From Limnohabitans sp. INBF002 (GTDB taxonomy: Bacteria > Pseudomonadota > Gammaproteobacteria > Burkholderiales > Burkholderiaceae_C), in contig NZ_AP027055.1 in the NCBI RefSeq assembly GCF_027924905.1, positions 1,550,001-1,614,000 on the forward strand: a DNA stretch of 64,000 nt, read 5' to 3'. A model generated the notes under the pieces. It was not told where the DNA came from. It worked only from the letters and a program-made list of their open reading frames with translations, and ran no database searches. The number at the start of each line of letters is the position of its first letter. Position 1 is the first letter of the stretch. A program made the translations under genes and the position numbers. Positions 35,089 to 44,416 of the stretch are shown in pieces.

Positions 35089-36276
35089 TTAGTTACTGAA
35101 GGCGGCGATGCCAGTGATGGCGCGGCCCAAAATCAAAGCGTGCACATCGTGCGTGCCTTCGTAGGTGTTGACCACTTCCAGGTTCACCAAATGGCGAGCC
35201 ACACCGAACTCGTCAGAAATGCCGTTGCCGCCCATCATGTCGCGCGCCACGCGTGCGATGTCGAGCGACTTGCCACAGCTGTTGCGCTTGAGGATGGAGG
35301 TAATTTCCACTGCGGCAATGCCCTCGTCTTTCATGCGACCCAAGCGCAGGCAAGACTGCAAACCCAAAGAAATTTCGGTCAGCATGTCAGCCAACTTCTT
35401 TTGCACCAATTGGTTGGCAGCCAAGGGGCGGCCAAACTGTTGACGGTCCAACACGTATTGGCGTGCACGGTGGTAGCAGTCTTCTGCCGCACCCAAAGCA
35501 CCCCAAGCAATGCCGTAACGTGCACTGTTCAAACACGTGAACGGACCTTTGAGGCCGCGCACATCAGGGAACGCGTTTTCTTCTGGCACAAACACTTCGT
35601 CCATCACGATTTCGCCCGTGATCGACGCGCGCAAGCCCACCTTGCCGTGTACCGCAGGGGCGGTCAAACCCTTCCAGCCTTTTTCCAAAATGAAGCCGCG
35701 AATCGCGCCTGCATCGTCTTTGGCCCAAACCACAAACACATCCGCAATCGGGCTGTTGGTGATCCACATTTTTGAGCCAGACAGCGAGTAACCACCCGCC
35801 ACTTTTTTGGCACGCGTGATCATGCTGCCGGGGTCAGAGCCATGGTTGGGTTCGGTCAAGCCAAAGCAACCAATCCACTCGCCGGTGGCGAGTTTGGGCA
35901 AGTACTTTTGTTTTTGGGCTTCAGAGCCAAACTCGTTGATGGGCACCATTACCAAAGACGATTGCACGCTCATCATGGAGCGGTAGCCAGAGTCCACGCG
36001 CTCAACTTCGCGCGCGACCAAACCGTAGCAAACATAGTTCATACCTGCGCCGCCATAGGTTTCAGGAATGGTGGGGCCCAACAAGCCCAACGCACCCATT
36101 TCGCGAAAGATAGAAGCATCGGTTTTTTCGTGACGGAAGGCTTCCAACACGCGCGGGGCCAAGCGTTCTTGGCAATAAGCAGCTGCGGCCTCTTTGACTT
36201 GACGCTCGTCGTCGGTCAATTGCAGGTCGAGCATGAAGGGGTCGTCCCAGTGGAATTTGGTCGATGAAGTGGACAT
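35089..36276 (-). CDS. gcdH: Glutaryl-CoA dehydrogenase
   Basis: A 395-residue acyl-CoA dehydrogenase with glutaryl-CoA dehydrogenase features. These are [61 protein letters not shown] and [21 protein letters not shown], the latter with the catalytic glutamate. It oxidises and decarboxylates glutaryl-CoA to crotonyl-CoA, the last special step after pimeloyl-CoA is shortened once. Its presence in the operon closes the route from the ring acid to central metabolism. It passes electrons to EtfAB, encoded next. Confidence 0.93.
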   Translation of the reverse strand: MSTSSTKFHWDDPFMLDLQLTDDERQVKEAAAAYCQERLAPRVLEAFRHEKTDASIFREMGALGLLGPTIPETYGGAGMNYVCYGLVAREVERVDSGYRSMMSVQSSLVMVPINEFGSEAQKQKYLPKLATGEWIGCFGLTEPNHGSDPGSMITRAKKVAGGYSLSGSKMWITNSPIADVFVVWAKDDAGAIRGFILEKGWKGLTAPAVHGKVGLRASITGEIVMDEVFVPEENAFPDVRGLKGPFTCLNSARYGIAWGALGAAEDCYHRARQYVLDRQQFGRPLAANQLVQKKLADMLTEISLGLQSCLRLGRMKDEGIAAVEITSILKRNSCGKSLDIARVARDMMGGNGISDEFGVARHLVNLEVVNTYEGTHDVHALILGRAITGIAAFSN

Positions 36277-36308
36277 GAGGGCTCCTAGAAATTGAAAAAT
36301 GGGATGAC

Positions 36309-37472
36309 TTAAGAGGCTTGGCGCAAGAGTTCGCGGCCAATAATCAGTTGTTGAATTTGGGTGGTACCTTCGTACAGACGCAACAAGCGCACGTCACGGT
36401 AGAAACGCTCTACAGGATACTCGTTGATGTAGCCTGCACCGCCGTGAACCTGCACGCCGCGGTCCGCTACGCGACCCACCATTTCCGTGCAAAACAACTT
36501 GGCGCAGGACACGCGCATGGACACGTCGGGGTCAGACACATGCGCAGGCTTGCCGTCAAAGCGTTGGGCCACGTCTTGCACCAGGGACCAACCCGCCAAC
36601 AACTCGGCTTGGCTGTCAGCCAACATGGCTTGGATCAATTGAAACTCACCAATCGCTTTGCCAAACTGTTTGCGGTCACGCGCATACGCGGTGGCCTCTT
36701 CGATGATGCGATGTGCCATGCCGCACGACACGGCAGAGATGTGCAAACGGCCACGGTCCAACACCTTCATCGCGGTTTTAAAGCCTTGACCAGGCACACC
36801 ACCAATGATGTTGGCAGCAGGGACACGCACGTTTTCCAAAATCACATCGCAGGTTTTGGTGCCGCGTTGGCCCATTTTCTTGTCCGTCTTGCCCAGCTTG
36901 ATGCCCGGCAAATCTGAGGGGACGATGAACGACGACACGCCACCGGCCCCCGGGCCCCCTGTGCGCGCCATCAAGGTGAATGCGCCTGCACGTGGTGCGT
37001 TGGTGATGTAACGCTTGGTGCCGTTGAGCACGTAGTGGTCGCCATCCAAATCAGCGCGGGTCTTCAGTGAGGCAGCATCCGAGCCTGCATCGGGCTCGGT
37101 CAAGGCGAACGACATGATGAGTTCGCCACTGGCTACCTTGGGCAAGATGTTGGCTTTTTGCTCAGGCGTGCCATCCATCAAGATGCCCTGCGAACCAATG
37201 CCCACGTTGGTGCCAAACACCGAACGGAAAGCCAATGAGGTTCGACCGATCTCGTAAGCGACCTGCACTTCTTGGCTCATCGACAAGCCGATGCCGCCAA
37301 ACTCTTCGGGAATCGACAGGCCAAACAAGCCCATTTCTTTCATGTCTTCGACGATGTCGGCAGGCACCTCGTCATGCTCTTCGAGGTGGTTTTCTGCAGG
37401 CACCAAACGCTCTTGAATAAAGCGTTGCAGCGTGGGCAGCAAAAGGTCAAAAGATTCTTGGTCGAGAGCCAT
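36309..37472 (-). CDS. Acyl-CoA dehydrogenase (probable pimeloyl-CoA dehydrogenase)
   Basis: A 387-residue FAD enzyme. Motifs are [68 protein letters not shown] and the catalytic-Glu motif [18 protein letters not shown]. The sequence alone does not define the substrate. With the ring-cleavage and glutaryl-CoA enzymes on either side, oxidation of pimeloyl-CoA to 2,3-dehydropimeloyl-CoA is the missing step it would supply (inference). R. palustris uses a two-subunit PimCD here, so a single-gene enzyme would be different. Confidence 0.85.
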   Translation of the reverse strand: MALDQESFDLLLPTLQRFIQERLVPAENHLEEHDEVPADIVEDMKEMGLFGLSIPEEFGGIGLSMSQEVQVAYEIGRTSLAFRSVFGTNVGIGSQGILMDGTPEQKANILPKVASGELIMSFALTEPDAGSDAASLKTRADLDGDHYVLNGTKRYITNAPRAGAFTLMARTGGPGAGGVSSFIVPSDLPGIKLGKTDKKMGQRGTKTCDVILENVRVPAANIIGGVPGQGFKTAMKVLDRGRLHISAVSCGMAHRIIEEATAYARDRKQFGKAIGEFQLIQAMLADSQAELLAGWSLVQDVAQRFDGKPAHVSDPDVSMRVSCAKLFCTEMVGRVADRGVQVHGGAGYINEYPVERFYRDVRLLRLYEGTTQIQQLIIGRELLRQAS

Positions 37473-37500
37473 GAAGGGTTTCCTAAAAGGGTGAAAAGGG

Positions 37501-38277
37501 TCAGCAGTGCTGGAATGTGGGTTTGCGTTTTTCTAAGAAGGCGTGCATGCCTTCATGTGCATCCGCGCTGGCAAAGCGTGCGTACAAGGCGTGGCGCTCA
37601 AACTTGACACCTTCGGTGAGCGAGCCTTCCCATGCGCGGTTGACCGACTCTTTGATGGCGATGAGCGCAGGCAAAGAAAAGCCCGCAATGGTGTTGGCAA
37701 GCTTCAAGGTCTCGGCCATCAAAGCGTCGCTGGGCACCACACGGGACACCAAGCCGTAACGGTCAGCCTCTTCGGCACTGAGCATGCGGGCGGACAAACA
37801 CATGTCCATCGCCTTGGCTTTGCCAATGGCGCGTGGCAAACGCTGCGTGCCGCCCGCACCGGGCAACACGGCCAGCTTGACTTCAGGCAAAGCGAACTTG
37901 GCCGACTCTGCCGCCACGATCAGATCACAGGCCAACGCCAGCTCGCAGCCACCGCCCATGGCAAAACCAGCCACCGCCGCAATCACAGGCTTGCGGACTT
38001 GGCGAATGGTTTCCCAGTTGCGCGTGATGAACGCGGAGCTGAACACATCCATGTAGCCCCAATCCGCCATCGCCGCGATGTCGGCACCTGCGGCAAACGC
38101 TTTGTCGCTGCCGGTGATGACGATGGCACCGATGCCGTCGTCCGCATCCAGCGCCAGCAAAGCTGCGCCCAAAGCGTCCATCAAGGTGTCATTCAATGCA
38201 TTGAGTTGCTCGGGTCGGTTCAGGGTGAGTACCCCGACGCGACCTTGGCGCTCTGACAAAACGGTGGGTTGAGACAT
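37501..38277 (-). CDS. badK: Enoyl-CoA hydratase, probable cyclohex-1-ene-1-carboxyl-CoA hydratase
   Basis: A 258-residue crotonase-family protein with LNRPEQLNALNDTLM, ITGSDKAFAAGADIAAMADWGY, AAVAGFAMGGGCELALACDLIVAAE and LPEVKLAVLPGAGGTQRLPR; both acidic catalytic positions are retained. In the ali/bad pathway BadK adds water to cyclohex-1-ene-1-carboxyl-CoA. The symbol rests on context between aliA and the beta-oxidation genes; by sequence alone a general short-chain hydratase is possible. The start at 38277 has AAGGA five bases upstream. Confidence 0.75.
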   Translation of the reverse strand: MSQPTVLSERQGRVGVLTLNRPEQLNALNDTLMDALGAALLALDADDGIGAIVITGSDKAFAAGADIAAMADWGYMDVFSSAFITRNWETIRQVRKPVIAAVAGFAMGGGCELALACDLIVAAESAKFALPEVKLAVLPGAGGTQRLPRAIGKAKAMDMCLSARMLSAEEADRYGLVSRVVPSDALMAETLKLANTIAGFSLPALIAIKESVNRAWEGSLTEGVKFERHALYARFASADAHEGMHAFLEKRKPTFQHC

Positions 38278-38294
38278 GTGCATCCTTCTTTCGC

Positions 38295-39938
38295 TCAGCG
38301 TTTCTCGTCGCGCAAAATTTCGCGCAATTTGAATTTCTGAATTTTTCCGGAGGGTGTGGCAGGCATGGCGTCACGGATCTCCAGTTTCTCGGGGATGTAC
38401 TGCAACGCAATTTTTTGTGCCTTGAGGTAATCCACCAAGGCCGGCAAGTCCAAGCTTTGGCCGGGCTTCAAGACCACCACGGCACAGGCACGTTCGCCCA
38501 AGCGCTCATCGGGGTAGGCCACGATTGCAGCCATGGCGATCGCTGGATGGCGATACAACAAGGATTCGATTTCCACCACAGGGATGTTCTCGCCGCCACG
38601 GATGATGACGTCTTTGCTGCGGCCCGTGATGCGCACATAACCTTGCGCGTCCAAGCGGGCCAGGTCACCCGTGTCAAACCAGCCCTCGGCATCGGTGCCA
38701 TTGAGGTGCGCGCGCTTCAAATAGCCACCAAAGTTGGAGCATGAGCGCACATACAACTTACCTGCTTCGCCTGCAGGCAACACCGCGCCGTCGTCATTCA
38801 CAACTTTGAGCTCCACACCGGGCAACGGCAAACCGTCGGTGGTGAAGGCGCGTTCATCGGGATCGTTGAGTTCGATCAACGTCACAGCGCCGTTTTCGGT
38901 CATGCCCCAAGCAGACACAATCTTCGCGCCCAAGGCGCTGCGTGCTTGCTCCACCAAGGGGCCAGGGATGGGGGCACCGGCGCACAAGAAGGTGCGCAGT
39001 GTGGGCACTTTCTTGCCAGATTCTTCCACGTTTTTGGCCAAGTCCGTCAAGAACGGGGTCGAGGCCATGGTGAAGGTGGCACCTTCGTGGCGAATCAAAT
39101 CAATGGCGCGCAAAGGCTCCCACACGTCCAGCAACACTGCGCTGGACTTGAGCATGATGGGCATCATCAAGCCATACATAAAACCTGTTTGGTGGGCCAT
39201 GGGCGACGCCATCAACACCACGTCGTTGGCATCGAGGTGCAAACGTGCGGCATAAGGAATGATGTTGGCCATCACCGTGTTGGCGGTGTGCATCACGCCC
39301 TTGGGTTCACCCGTGGTGCCCGAGGTGTAAATGAGTTGGGTCACATCGTCTGGGCTGGGGCGGTGCTGCGTCAACACGGCTGTCGCGTTGCTTTCTTTTT
39401 CCCACGCGGGGCCGCTGAGCAAGGCTTCAAAACTGTTGGCACCTGCGCCATTGACCACCACCACGTGCTTCAAGTCAGGCAAGCTGGGCTTGATCTCGTT
39501 GACCATCTTCTCGTAATCAAAGCCGCGGAAAATTTGCGGAATGATGAGCACCTTGGCTTCGCCATGCTTGAGCATGAACGACAACTCGCGCTCGCGGAAG
39601 ATGTGCATGAGCGGGTTCATCACCGCACCGATGCGCGAACACGCCAAATAGGTGATGGTGAACTGCCACCAGTTGGGCAACTGGCAGGCCACGATGTCGT
39701 TTTTAACCACGCCGAGCTTGGTCAAACCCATCGCCACGCGGTCAGCCATGTTGGATAACTCACGGTAGGTGAAACGTGTGACTTTGCCGCTCTCGGCCTG
39801 AACTGCCGTCAGCGCCAATTTGTCAGGGCAAGTGGCCACGCAAGCGTCCAAGTCATCGTTGATGGTGCGGTCATGCCAAAAGCCTTTGGCAATGCTGTGT
39901 GCACGACGTGATGGGATCAAAACAGCATCGAATTCCAT
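38295..39938 (-). CDS. aliA: Cyclohexanecarboxylate-CoA ligase (AMP-forming)
   Basis: A 547-residue adenylate-forming ligase. The core motifs are LIYTSGTTGEPKGVMHT, SAWGMTENGAVTLIE, WFDTGDLARLDAQGYVRITGRSKDVIIRGGENIPVVEIE and the C-terminal lysine in TPSGKIQKFKL. The N-terminus HSIAKGFWHDRTINDDLDACVATCPDKLAL is typical of AliA-type ligases. It would activate cyclohexanecarboxylate to its CoA thioester with ATP, the entry step of the operon. Neighbouring aliB and badHI make the assignment firm; related alicyclic acids may also be accepted. Confidence 0.87.
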   Translation of the reverse strand: MEFDAVLIPSRRAHSIAKGFWHDRTINDDLDACVATCPDKLALTAVQAESGKVTRFTYRELSNMADRVAMGLTKLGVVKNDIVACQLPNWWQFTITYLACSRIGAVMNPLMHIFRERELSFMLKHGEAKVLIIPQIFRGFDYEKMVNEIKPSLPDLKHVVVVNGAGANSFEALLSGPAWEKESNATAVLTQHRPSPDDVTQLIYTSGTTGEPKGVMHTANTVMANIIPYAARLHLDANDVVLMASPMAHQTGFMYGLMMPIMLKSSAVLLDVWEPLRAIDLIRHEGATFTMASTPFLTDLAKNVEESGKKVPTLRTFLCAGAPIPGPLVEQARSALGAKIVSAWGMTENGAVTLIELNDPDERAFTTDGLPLPGVELKVVNDDGAVLPAGEAGKLYVRSCSNFGGYLKRAHLNGTDAEGWFDTGDLARLDAQGYVRITGRSKDVIIRGGENIPVVEIESLLYRHPAIAMAAIVAYPDERLGERACAVVVLKPGQSLDLPALVDYLKAQKIALQYIPEKLEIRDAMPATPSGKIQKFKLREILRDEKR

Positions 39939-39988
39939 AGTTGTCTCCTCAGTGGATATGGGTTTTTTATTTTTTGAATACCAAGCTT

Positions 39989-41146
39989 TTAGGCGGGAAC
40001 GAACTTGCGTCCTGCACGCGTACGCGCAATGATGGTCTTCATGATTTGCGCAGTTCCGTCGCCAATCTGGAAGCCCAACACATCACGCAAGCGTTGCTCC
40101 ATCAGGCCTCGGTCGTAACCACCGTGGCCGTAGCACAGCAAGCACTGGTGAATCACATCGTAGGCCAGCTTGGGGCCCCACCACTTGGCCATGCCCGCCT
40201 CTGCGGTATGGGGTAAACCCTTATCTTTCAACCACAAACCTTGCAAACACAACAGACGTGCGCCTTCGACTTCGGTGTCGAATTGCGCGAGCGGGTGGGT
40301 CACACCTTGGAAGGCCGACAGCGGCTGACCAAAGGCCTGACGTTGGGTGATGTATTCCCACGTTTCATCCAATGCCACACGGGCCACGGCCAACACCTGC
40401 AAGCCAATGAGTGAGCGCGAGAAATCAAAACCATGCATGACTTGCACAAAGCCTTTGTTTTCATCACCCAAACGGTGGTTCACCGGCACGCGCACGTTTT
40501 CAAAAAAGATAGAACCGCGACCGATGGCGCGTTGGCCATGGCAGTCAAAACGGTTGGTGGTCAGGCCCGGTGTGTCCATGGGCACCAACAAGGCAGTCAC
40601 GCCATGCGCGCCGTCTTCTGGCGCACCGGTGCGACCGAACACCACGGTGATGTCCGCTTGGTCAGCGGCAGAGATCGAGGTTTTTTCGCCGTTGATGACG
40701 TAGAAGTCGCCATCGCGCTCAATGCGCAAACGCAAGTTGGCTGCATCGGAACCACCGCGTGGTTCGGTCAGCGCAATCGCGCAGATGGCTTCGCCTTGGG
40801 TGAGTTTTTTCAACCAAGGGGCTACCACTTCAGGGTTGCCGTACTTGGACAAAATTTGGCCGTTCAACGACGCCAACAGGTTCAGGTACGAAAAACTCAA
40901 ATCGGCGCGGGCAATTTCTTCGTGAATCACACCAGCCGCCAAGCAACCCATGCCCAAACCGCCAAACTCTTCTGGCAGTTCAGGGCAAATGAATCCGAGT
41001 CCGCCCATTTCACGCAACAGCGCACGGTCAAACACGCGGGTTTTGTCGCGCTCTAAAAAGCCAGGCTTCACACGTTCGTCGGCAAAGCGACGCACGGTTT
41101 CGGCCAAGGCTTGCAGGTCTTCGTCAATGTAGGGATTGGGATTCAT
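39989..41146 (-). CDS. aliB: Cyclohexanecarboxyl-CoA dehydrogenase
   Basis: A 385-residue acyl-CoA dehydrogenase with AIALTEPRGGSDAANLRLRI, FYVINGEKTSISAADQADITVVFGRT and YITQRQAFGQPLSAFQGVTHPLAQF. The C-terminal motif, usually YEGTxQI, reads GDGTAQIMK, with Asp (D363) in place of the catalytic Glu. An aspartate base has been reported for cyclohexanecarboxyl-CoA-type dehydrogenases (from memory), so the change supports the ring-specific role. It desaturates cyclohexanecarboxyl-CoA to the 1-ene. ATG 41146 is used, with AGGAG seven bases before. Confidence 0.85.
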   Translation of the reverse strand: MNPNPYIDEDLQALAETVRRFADERVKPGFLERDKTRVFDRALLREMGGLGFICPELPEEFGGLGMGCLAAGVIHEEIARADLSFSYLNLLASLNGQILSKYGNPEVVAPWLKKLTQGEAICAIALTEPRGGSDAANLRLRIERDGDFYVINGEKTSISAADQADITVVFGRTGAPEDGAHGVTALLVPMDTPGLTTNRFDCHGQRAIGRGSIFFENVRVPVNHRLGDENKGFVQVMHGFDFSRSLIGLQVLAVARVALDETWEYITQRQAFGQPLSAFQGVTHPLAQFDTEVEGARLLCLQGLWLKDKGLPHTAEAGMAKWWGPKLAYDVIHQCLLCYGHGGYDRGLMEQRLRDVLGFQIGDGTAQIMKTIIARTRAGRKFVPA

Positions 41147-41170
41147 CACGGGGCTCCTTGGTCGGGCGAA

Positions 41171-41953
41171 TTACTTGGCGTATTTACGGAACTCGGGCTT
41201 GCGCTTTTCTTTGAGCGCATTCACGCCTTCGCGTGACTCCTCGGTGTCGTAATACAACTTGAGGGCATACATGCCCAAGCCGGCAATGCCAGACTGGTGT
41301 GCAGTGTCTGCATTGAAGCTGCGCTTGGCGATGGCCAAAGCCGTGGGGCTGCGTTCGCAAATTTCTTCGCCCCACTTTTGCACTTCGGCGTCGAGCTGGT
41401 CGTGTGGCACGCACACGTTGGCCAAGCCCATGGCCACTGCTTCAGCACCGGTGTAGCGGCGGTTGAGGTACCAAATTTCGCGGGCTTTTTTCTCACCCAC
41501 CACACGCGCCAAAAAGGCGGTGCCGTAGCCAGGGTCGACCGAACCCATCTTGGGGCCGACTTGGCCAAACACGGCTTTGTCTGAGCAAATGGTCAAGTCA
41601 CAAATCGTGCACAACACGTTGCCGCCACCGATGGCAAAACCTTGCACACGGGCAATCACAGGCTTGGGCACATCGCGAATGGCGGTGTGCAGCTCTTCCA
41701 TGGGCAAACCAATGGTGCCGCGGCCGTCGTAGTTGCCGTCATGGGCCGATTGGTCACCACCGGTACAAAACGCACGGTCGCCAGCGCCCGCCAACACGAT
41801 GGCGCCCACGCTGCGGTCGTAGCCTGCTTTGTTCAGGGCTTTGATGATTTCGTCGCAGGTGGTGCCACGAAATGCGTTCATCTTGTCGGCACGGTTGATC
41901 GTGATCCAGGCCACGCCGTTGCGGTTTTCGTAAAGGATGTCTTCGAATTGCAT
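41171..41953 (-). CDS. badI: 2-Ketocyclohexanecarboxyl-CoA hydrolase (ring cleavage)
   Basis: A 260-residue crotonase-superfamily enzyme close to naphthoate synthase (MenB), the same length as known BadI. Visible motifs are FCTGGDQSAHDGNYDGRGTIGLPMEELH, VIARVQGFAIGGGNVLCTICDLTICSD, FGQVGPKMGSVDPGYGTAFLARVVGEKKAREIW and KLYYDTEESREGVNALKEKRKPEF. It opens the ring of 2-ketocyclohexane-1-carboxyl-CoA to give pimeloyl-CoA. The ATG at 41953 has GGAG seven bases upstream and gives the standard N-terminus. Confidence 0.9.
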   Translation of the reverse strand: MQFEDILYENRNGVAWITINRADKMNAFRGTTCDEIIKALNKAGYDRSVGAIVLAGAGDRAFCTGGDQSAHDGNYDGRGTIGLPMEELHTAIRDVPKPVIARVQGFAIGGGNVLCTICDLTICSDKAVFGQVGPKMGSVDPGYGTAFLARVVGEKKAREIWYLNRRYTGAEAVAMGLANVCVPHDQLDAEVQKWGEEICERSPTALAIAKRSFNADTAHQSGIAGLGMYALKLYYDTEESREGVNALKEKRKPEFRKYAK

Positions 41954-41985
41954 GTGTGTCTCCAAATAAGTGGGAATGCGTGAAA

Positions 41986-42753
41986 TTAACCGTGCATGGT
42001 CAAACCACCAGACACGCTGATGACTTGGCCGGTGATGAAGGAAGCGTCGTCGCTACCAAAGAAAGCAATGGCATTGGCCAAGTCGTCGGGCTGACCCAAA
42101 CGACCCAACGGAATCGCGCTGCGGAAGGCTTCGATCAACTTCGCGGGATCGCGTGCGCCTTCGGCCACGCCTGCCAGCAAAGCGGTGTCGGTTGGGCCGG
42201 GGCACACCACGTTGACCGTGATGTTGTGGCGCGCGTGTTCGCGGGCCAAAGTTTTAGACAAAGCCACCAAGCCACCTTTGCAAGCGGAATACACCGCTTC
42301 GCCAGATGAGCCGCCGCGTGCGGCATCGGAGGCGATGTTCACAATGCGACCGGCATTGCGCTCGACCATGCCTGGCAACACGGCGTGCAACATGTGCAAG
42401 GCACCGGTCAAGTTGATGGCAATCAACTTGCTCCATTCATCGGGCACGGTTTTGACGAAGGGCTTGAACACGTCCCAGCCCGCGTTGTTGACCAACACAT
42501 CAATCGGGCCGAGTTGCGCGATGGTGGCAGCCACGGCGGCATCGACCGCGGTGCGGTCCGTGATGTCGCACTTGAAAGCGGCAGCGGTGCCGCCCGAAGC
42601 CTTGATGCCATCGGCCACTTTTTGAGCCGCCTCGATGTTCATGTCGAACACCGCGACCTTCGCGCCTTCAGCGGCGAATCGACGGCAAGTGGCGCCACCG
42701 ATGCCACCGGCACCTCCGGTGACGATGACGGTTTTGTCTTTCAATTTGGGCAT
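41986..42753 (-). CDS. badH: 2-Hydroxycyclohexanecarboxyl-CoA dehydrogenase (SDR family)
   Basis: A 255-residue short-chain dehydrogenase, the same length as known BadH. It has the NAD motif TGGAGGIGG, NNAGWD, the catalytic Ser (NIASDAARGGSSGEA region) and YSACKGG (Tyr-x3-Lys), with C-terminal ITGQVISVSGGLTMHG. It oxidises 2-hydroxycyclohexane-1-carboxyl-CoA to the 2-keto form, the substrate of BadI encoded next. It is the first gene of the long leftward unit. The start at 42753 follows GGAGA; the dyad operator lies 67 to 92 bases upstream. Confidence 0.88.
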   Translation of the reverse strand: MPKLKDKTVIVTGGAGGIGGATCRRFAAEGAKVAVFDMNIEAAQKVADGIKASGGTAAAFKCDITDRTAVDAAVAATIAQLGPIDVLVNNAGWDVFKPFVKTVPDEWSKLIAINLTGALHMLHAVLPGMVERNAGRIVNIASDAARGGSSGEAVYSACKGGLVALSKTLAREHARHNITVNVVCPGPTDTALLAGVAEGARDPAKLIEAFRSAIPLGRLGQPDDLANAIAFFGSDDASFITGQVISVSGGLTMHG

Positions 42754-42819
42754 GCTGCTCTCCATGGTTGGCAAGGTTGTTATGCTTTGCATCAACATCA
42801 TGCAGTTTGAGATACCGCA

Positions 42820-42845
42820 TATATGTCAATGTGTTTACGTATATT
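42820..42845. promoter_or_regulatory. Dyad operator in the badH/badR gap (copy 1)
   Basis: The core at 42823-42840, read leftward, is ACGTAAA-CACA-TTGACAT. The two arms are an imperfect inverted repeat, and the TTGACA can serve as the -35 box of badH. A copy with 22 of 26 identical bases occurs at 47445-47470. It is the best candidate for the binding site of the MarR-type regulator encoded at 42893. Confidence 0.65.
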
Positions 42846-42892
42846 ACGCCAAACACAAACGTCCTCGCAAGCATTTTTTCGAGCAAAACACC

Positions 42893-43399
42893 ATGGTTTA
42901 CCCTAAAGAAAACAGCGATCTCGCCCGGATGGAATTGGCCAATAGGTTGTTTTTCCGCCTTTACCAATGCGCCAACATGTTGCACAAAACAGGCACGCGC
43001 GCTGTTGAGAAAGAAGGCCTCACCACCCAGCAGTGGGCGGTCTTGGGCGCGCTCTCGCGCTCAGACGCAGAAGGTGGCCTGAGCGTGGGCGACTTGGCGC
43101 GTTACTTGAAGGTGAGCCGCCAAAACCTGTCCGGGCAAATTGGGCGCATGGAACGCGACGGCCACATCGAACTGCTGGCCGACACCCGCGACCGCCGCGC
43201 CAAACGCGTGACCATGACCCAGCACGGACGCAAGATTTGGGAACAAGATGCGCAACCCAAAATTCGCGCGTACTACGAAGCTGCGCTGACCGACTTCTCC
43301 ACTGGCGACCTCACCCACACCCTGCACTACCTGCTGAAGCTGCTGGACAACATGGAAAAAATCGACCAATCGGTCGAACCTAGCAGTGAAGATGAGTGA
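42893..43399 (+). CDS. badR: MarR-family regulator, BadR-like
   Basis: A 168-residue MarR-type protein. The winged-helix core reads LTTQQWAVLGALSRSDAEGGLSVGDLARYLKVSRQNLSGQIGRMERDGHIELLADTRDRRAKRVTMTQHG, followed by a C-terminal dimerisation helix. It is divergent from the badH operon, as in R. palustris, where BadR represses ali/bad genes until 2-ketocyclohexanecarboxyl-CoA is made. The symbol rests on family and position. The ATG at 42893 has only a weak ribosome site; ATG 42929 is an alternative start. Confidence 0.8.
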   Translation: MVYPKENSDLARMELANRLFFRLYQCANMLHKTGTRAVEKEGLTTQQWAVLGALSRSDAEGGLSVGDLARYLKVSRQNLSGQIGRMERDGHIELLADTRDRRAKRVTMTQHGRKIWEQDAQPKIRAYYEAALTDFSTGDLTHTLHYLLKLLDNMEKIDQSVEPSSEDE

Positions 43400-43402
43400 G
43401 GC

Positions 43403-44332
43403 TCACGCCAGTTTGGTCTTCATCGACTGAAGCGCCCGCACGCGAAAGTCAGAAGGCGTGACCCCCATGTGCTTTCTAAAAAAGCGCGTGAAGTACGCCT
43501 CATCCACAAAGCCCACCAAATTGGCAATTTGCTTGATGCCATCGGTTGAGTAAACCAGCTCACGCTGCGCCTCATGCAAGATGCGCGCATTCACCACATC
43601 TTGGCTCGACACGTTCAACACCTCACGGCACAAACGCGTCAGGTGCCCCGCCGTCAACCCCATCTCGTTCGCATAGTCTTCAATCGGGCGACGCTCGCGA
43701 AAATGCGCATCCACCAAGGCCCGAAATTTTTCAATCTGCTGCGCCTTGCGTGAGTTGTGCGCCATGGGCGCAGGCTCCAACAGATTGCTCAACCTCGCCA
43801 CCTGCACCAACAAGGCCATGAGCAGCGACATGCCTGCCGCCACCTGCCCCACTGCATGCACACGCCATTCGCGCTCAATGCCTAAAAACAAAGGCATCAA
43901 GGCTTCCGCATGGCGACTGGATTCATCCAAATGCAAAACGGCAGGCTTGCGCAACACCGAGACCAATTCAGGCATCACCACGGCAGCCATCGACTCGAGT
44001 GACTTTTGCGCCGCCGTCACCACAGGGCCGTCAATGTTCGAACTGAACTGAAAACCATGCACGTTTTGGGACGGTATAAGAATTAAAGCAGGGCTGCTGA
44101 CTTTGTAGCGTGCATCGTTGATCAACACATCGCCCTCACCTTGGGTGAGGTACAAAATTTGAATGAACGCATCATGCTTGTGAGGGCGAATGTCGTAGTT
44201 GTACGGGGATGACCGGACGGGAATCCATTCAAACTGAAACGAGTTGGTCCAGCCGCTTTGTTGCCGGTCGCCGTACAAGTCGTAGCTGGGGATTGCGCTT
44301 TTCATCAGGGTTATTCCTAGGTCGGTATGCAT
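43403..44332 (-). CDS. AraC-family regulator, PobR-like
   Basis: A 309-residue regulator. The N-terminal cupin-like effector domain includes IPSYDLYGD, YDIRPHKHDAFIQILYLTQGEGDV and NVHGFQFSSNIDGPVVT, and the C-terminal AraC DNA-binding domain includes YANEMGLTAGHLTRLCREVL and IKQIANLVGFVDEAYFTRFFRKHMGVTPSDFR. The N-terminal pattern is that of PobR-type proteins, which respond to 4-hydroxybenzoate or similar ring acids. It converges with badR (3-base gap) and diverges from the SDR/flavoprotein genes, which it probably controls. ATG 44305 is an alternative start where family similarity begins. Confidence 0.85.
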   Translation of the reverse strand: MHTDLGITLMKSAIPSYDLYGDRQQSGWTNSFQFEWIPVRSSPYNYDIRPHKHDAFIQILYLTQGEGDVLINDARYKVSSPALILIPSQNVHGFQFSSNIDGPVVTAAQKSLESMAAVVMPELVSVLRKPAVLHLDESSRHAEALMPLFLGIEREWRVHAVGQVAAGMSLLMALLVQVARLSNLLEPAPMAHNSRKAQQIEKFRALVDAHFRERRPIEDYANEMGLTAGHLTRLCREVLNVSSQDVVNARILHEAQRELVYSTDGIKQIANLVGFVDEAYFTRFFRKHMGVTPSDFRVRALQSMKTKLA

Positions 44333-44416
44333 GAATTGTCCTGGTGACTGCAGGATTCGTCAAATTTAAAAATAAGCCGCGCACACAAACTACAAGCACT
44401 TCAACAGGTGCTGACG

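Noticed and set aside
34321..35775. 484-residue frame opposite etfB and gcdH
   Set aside because: It spans two well-identified genes on the other strand and is rich in His/Gln/Val, as expected from reversed codons.
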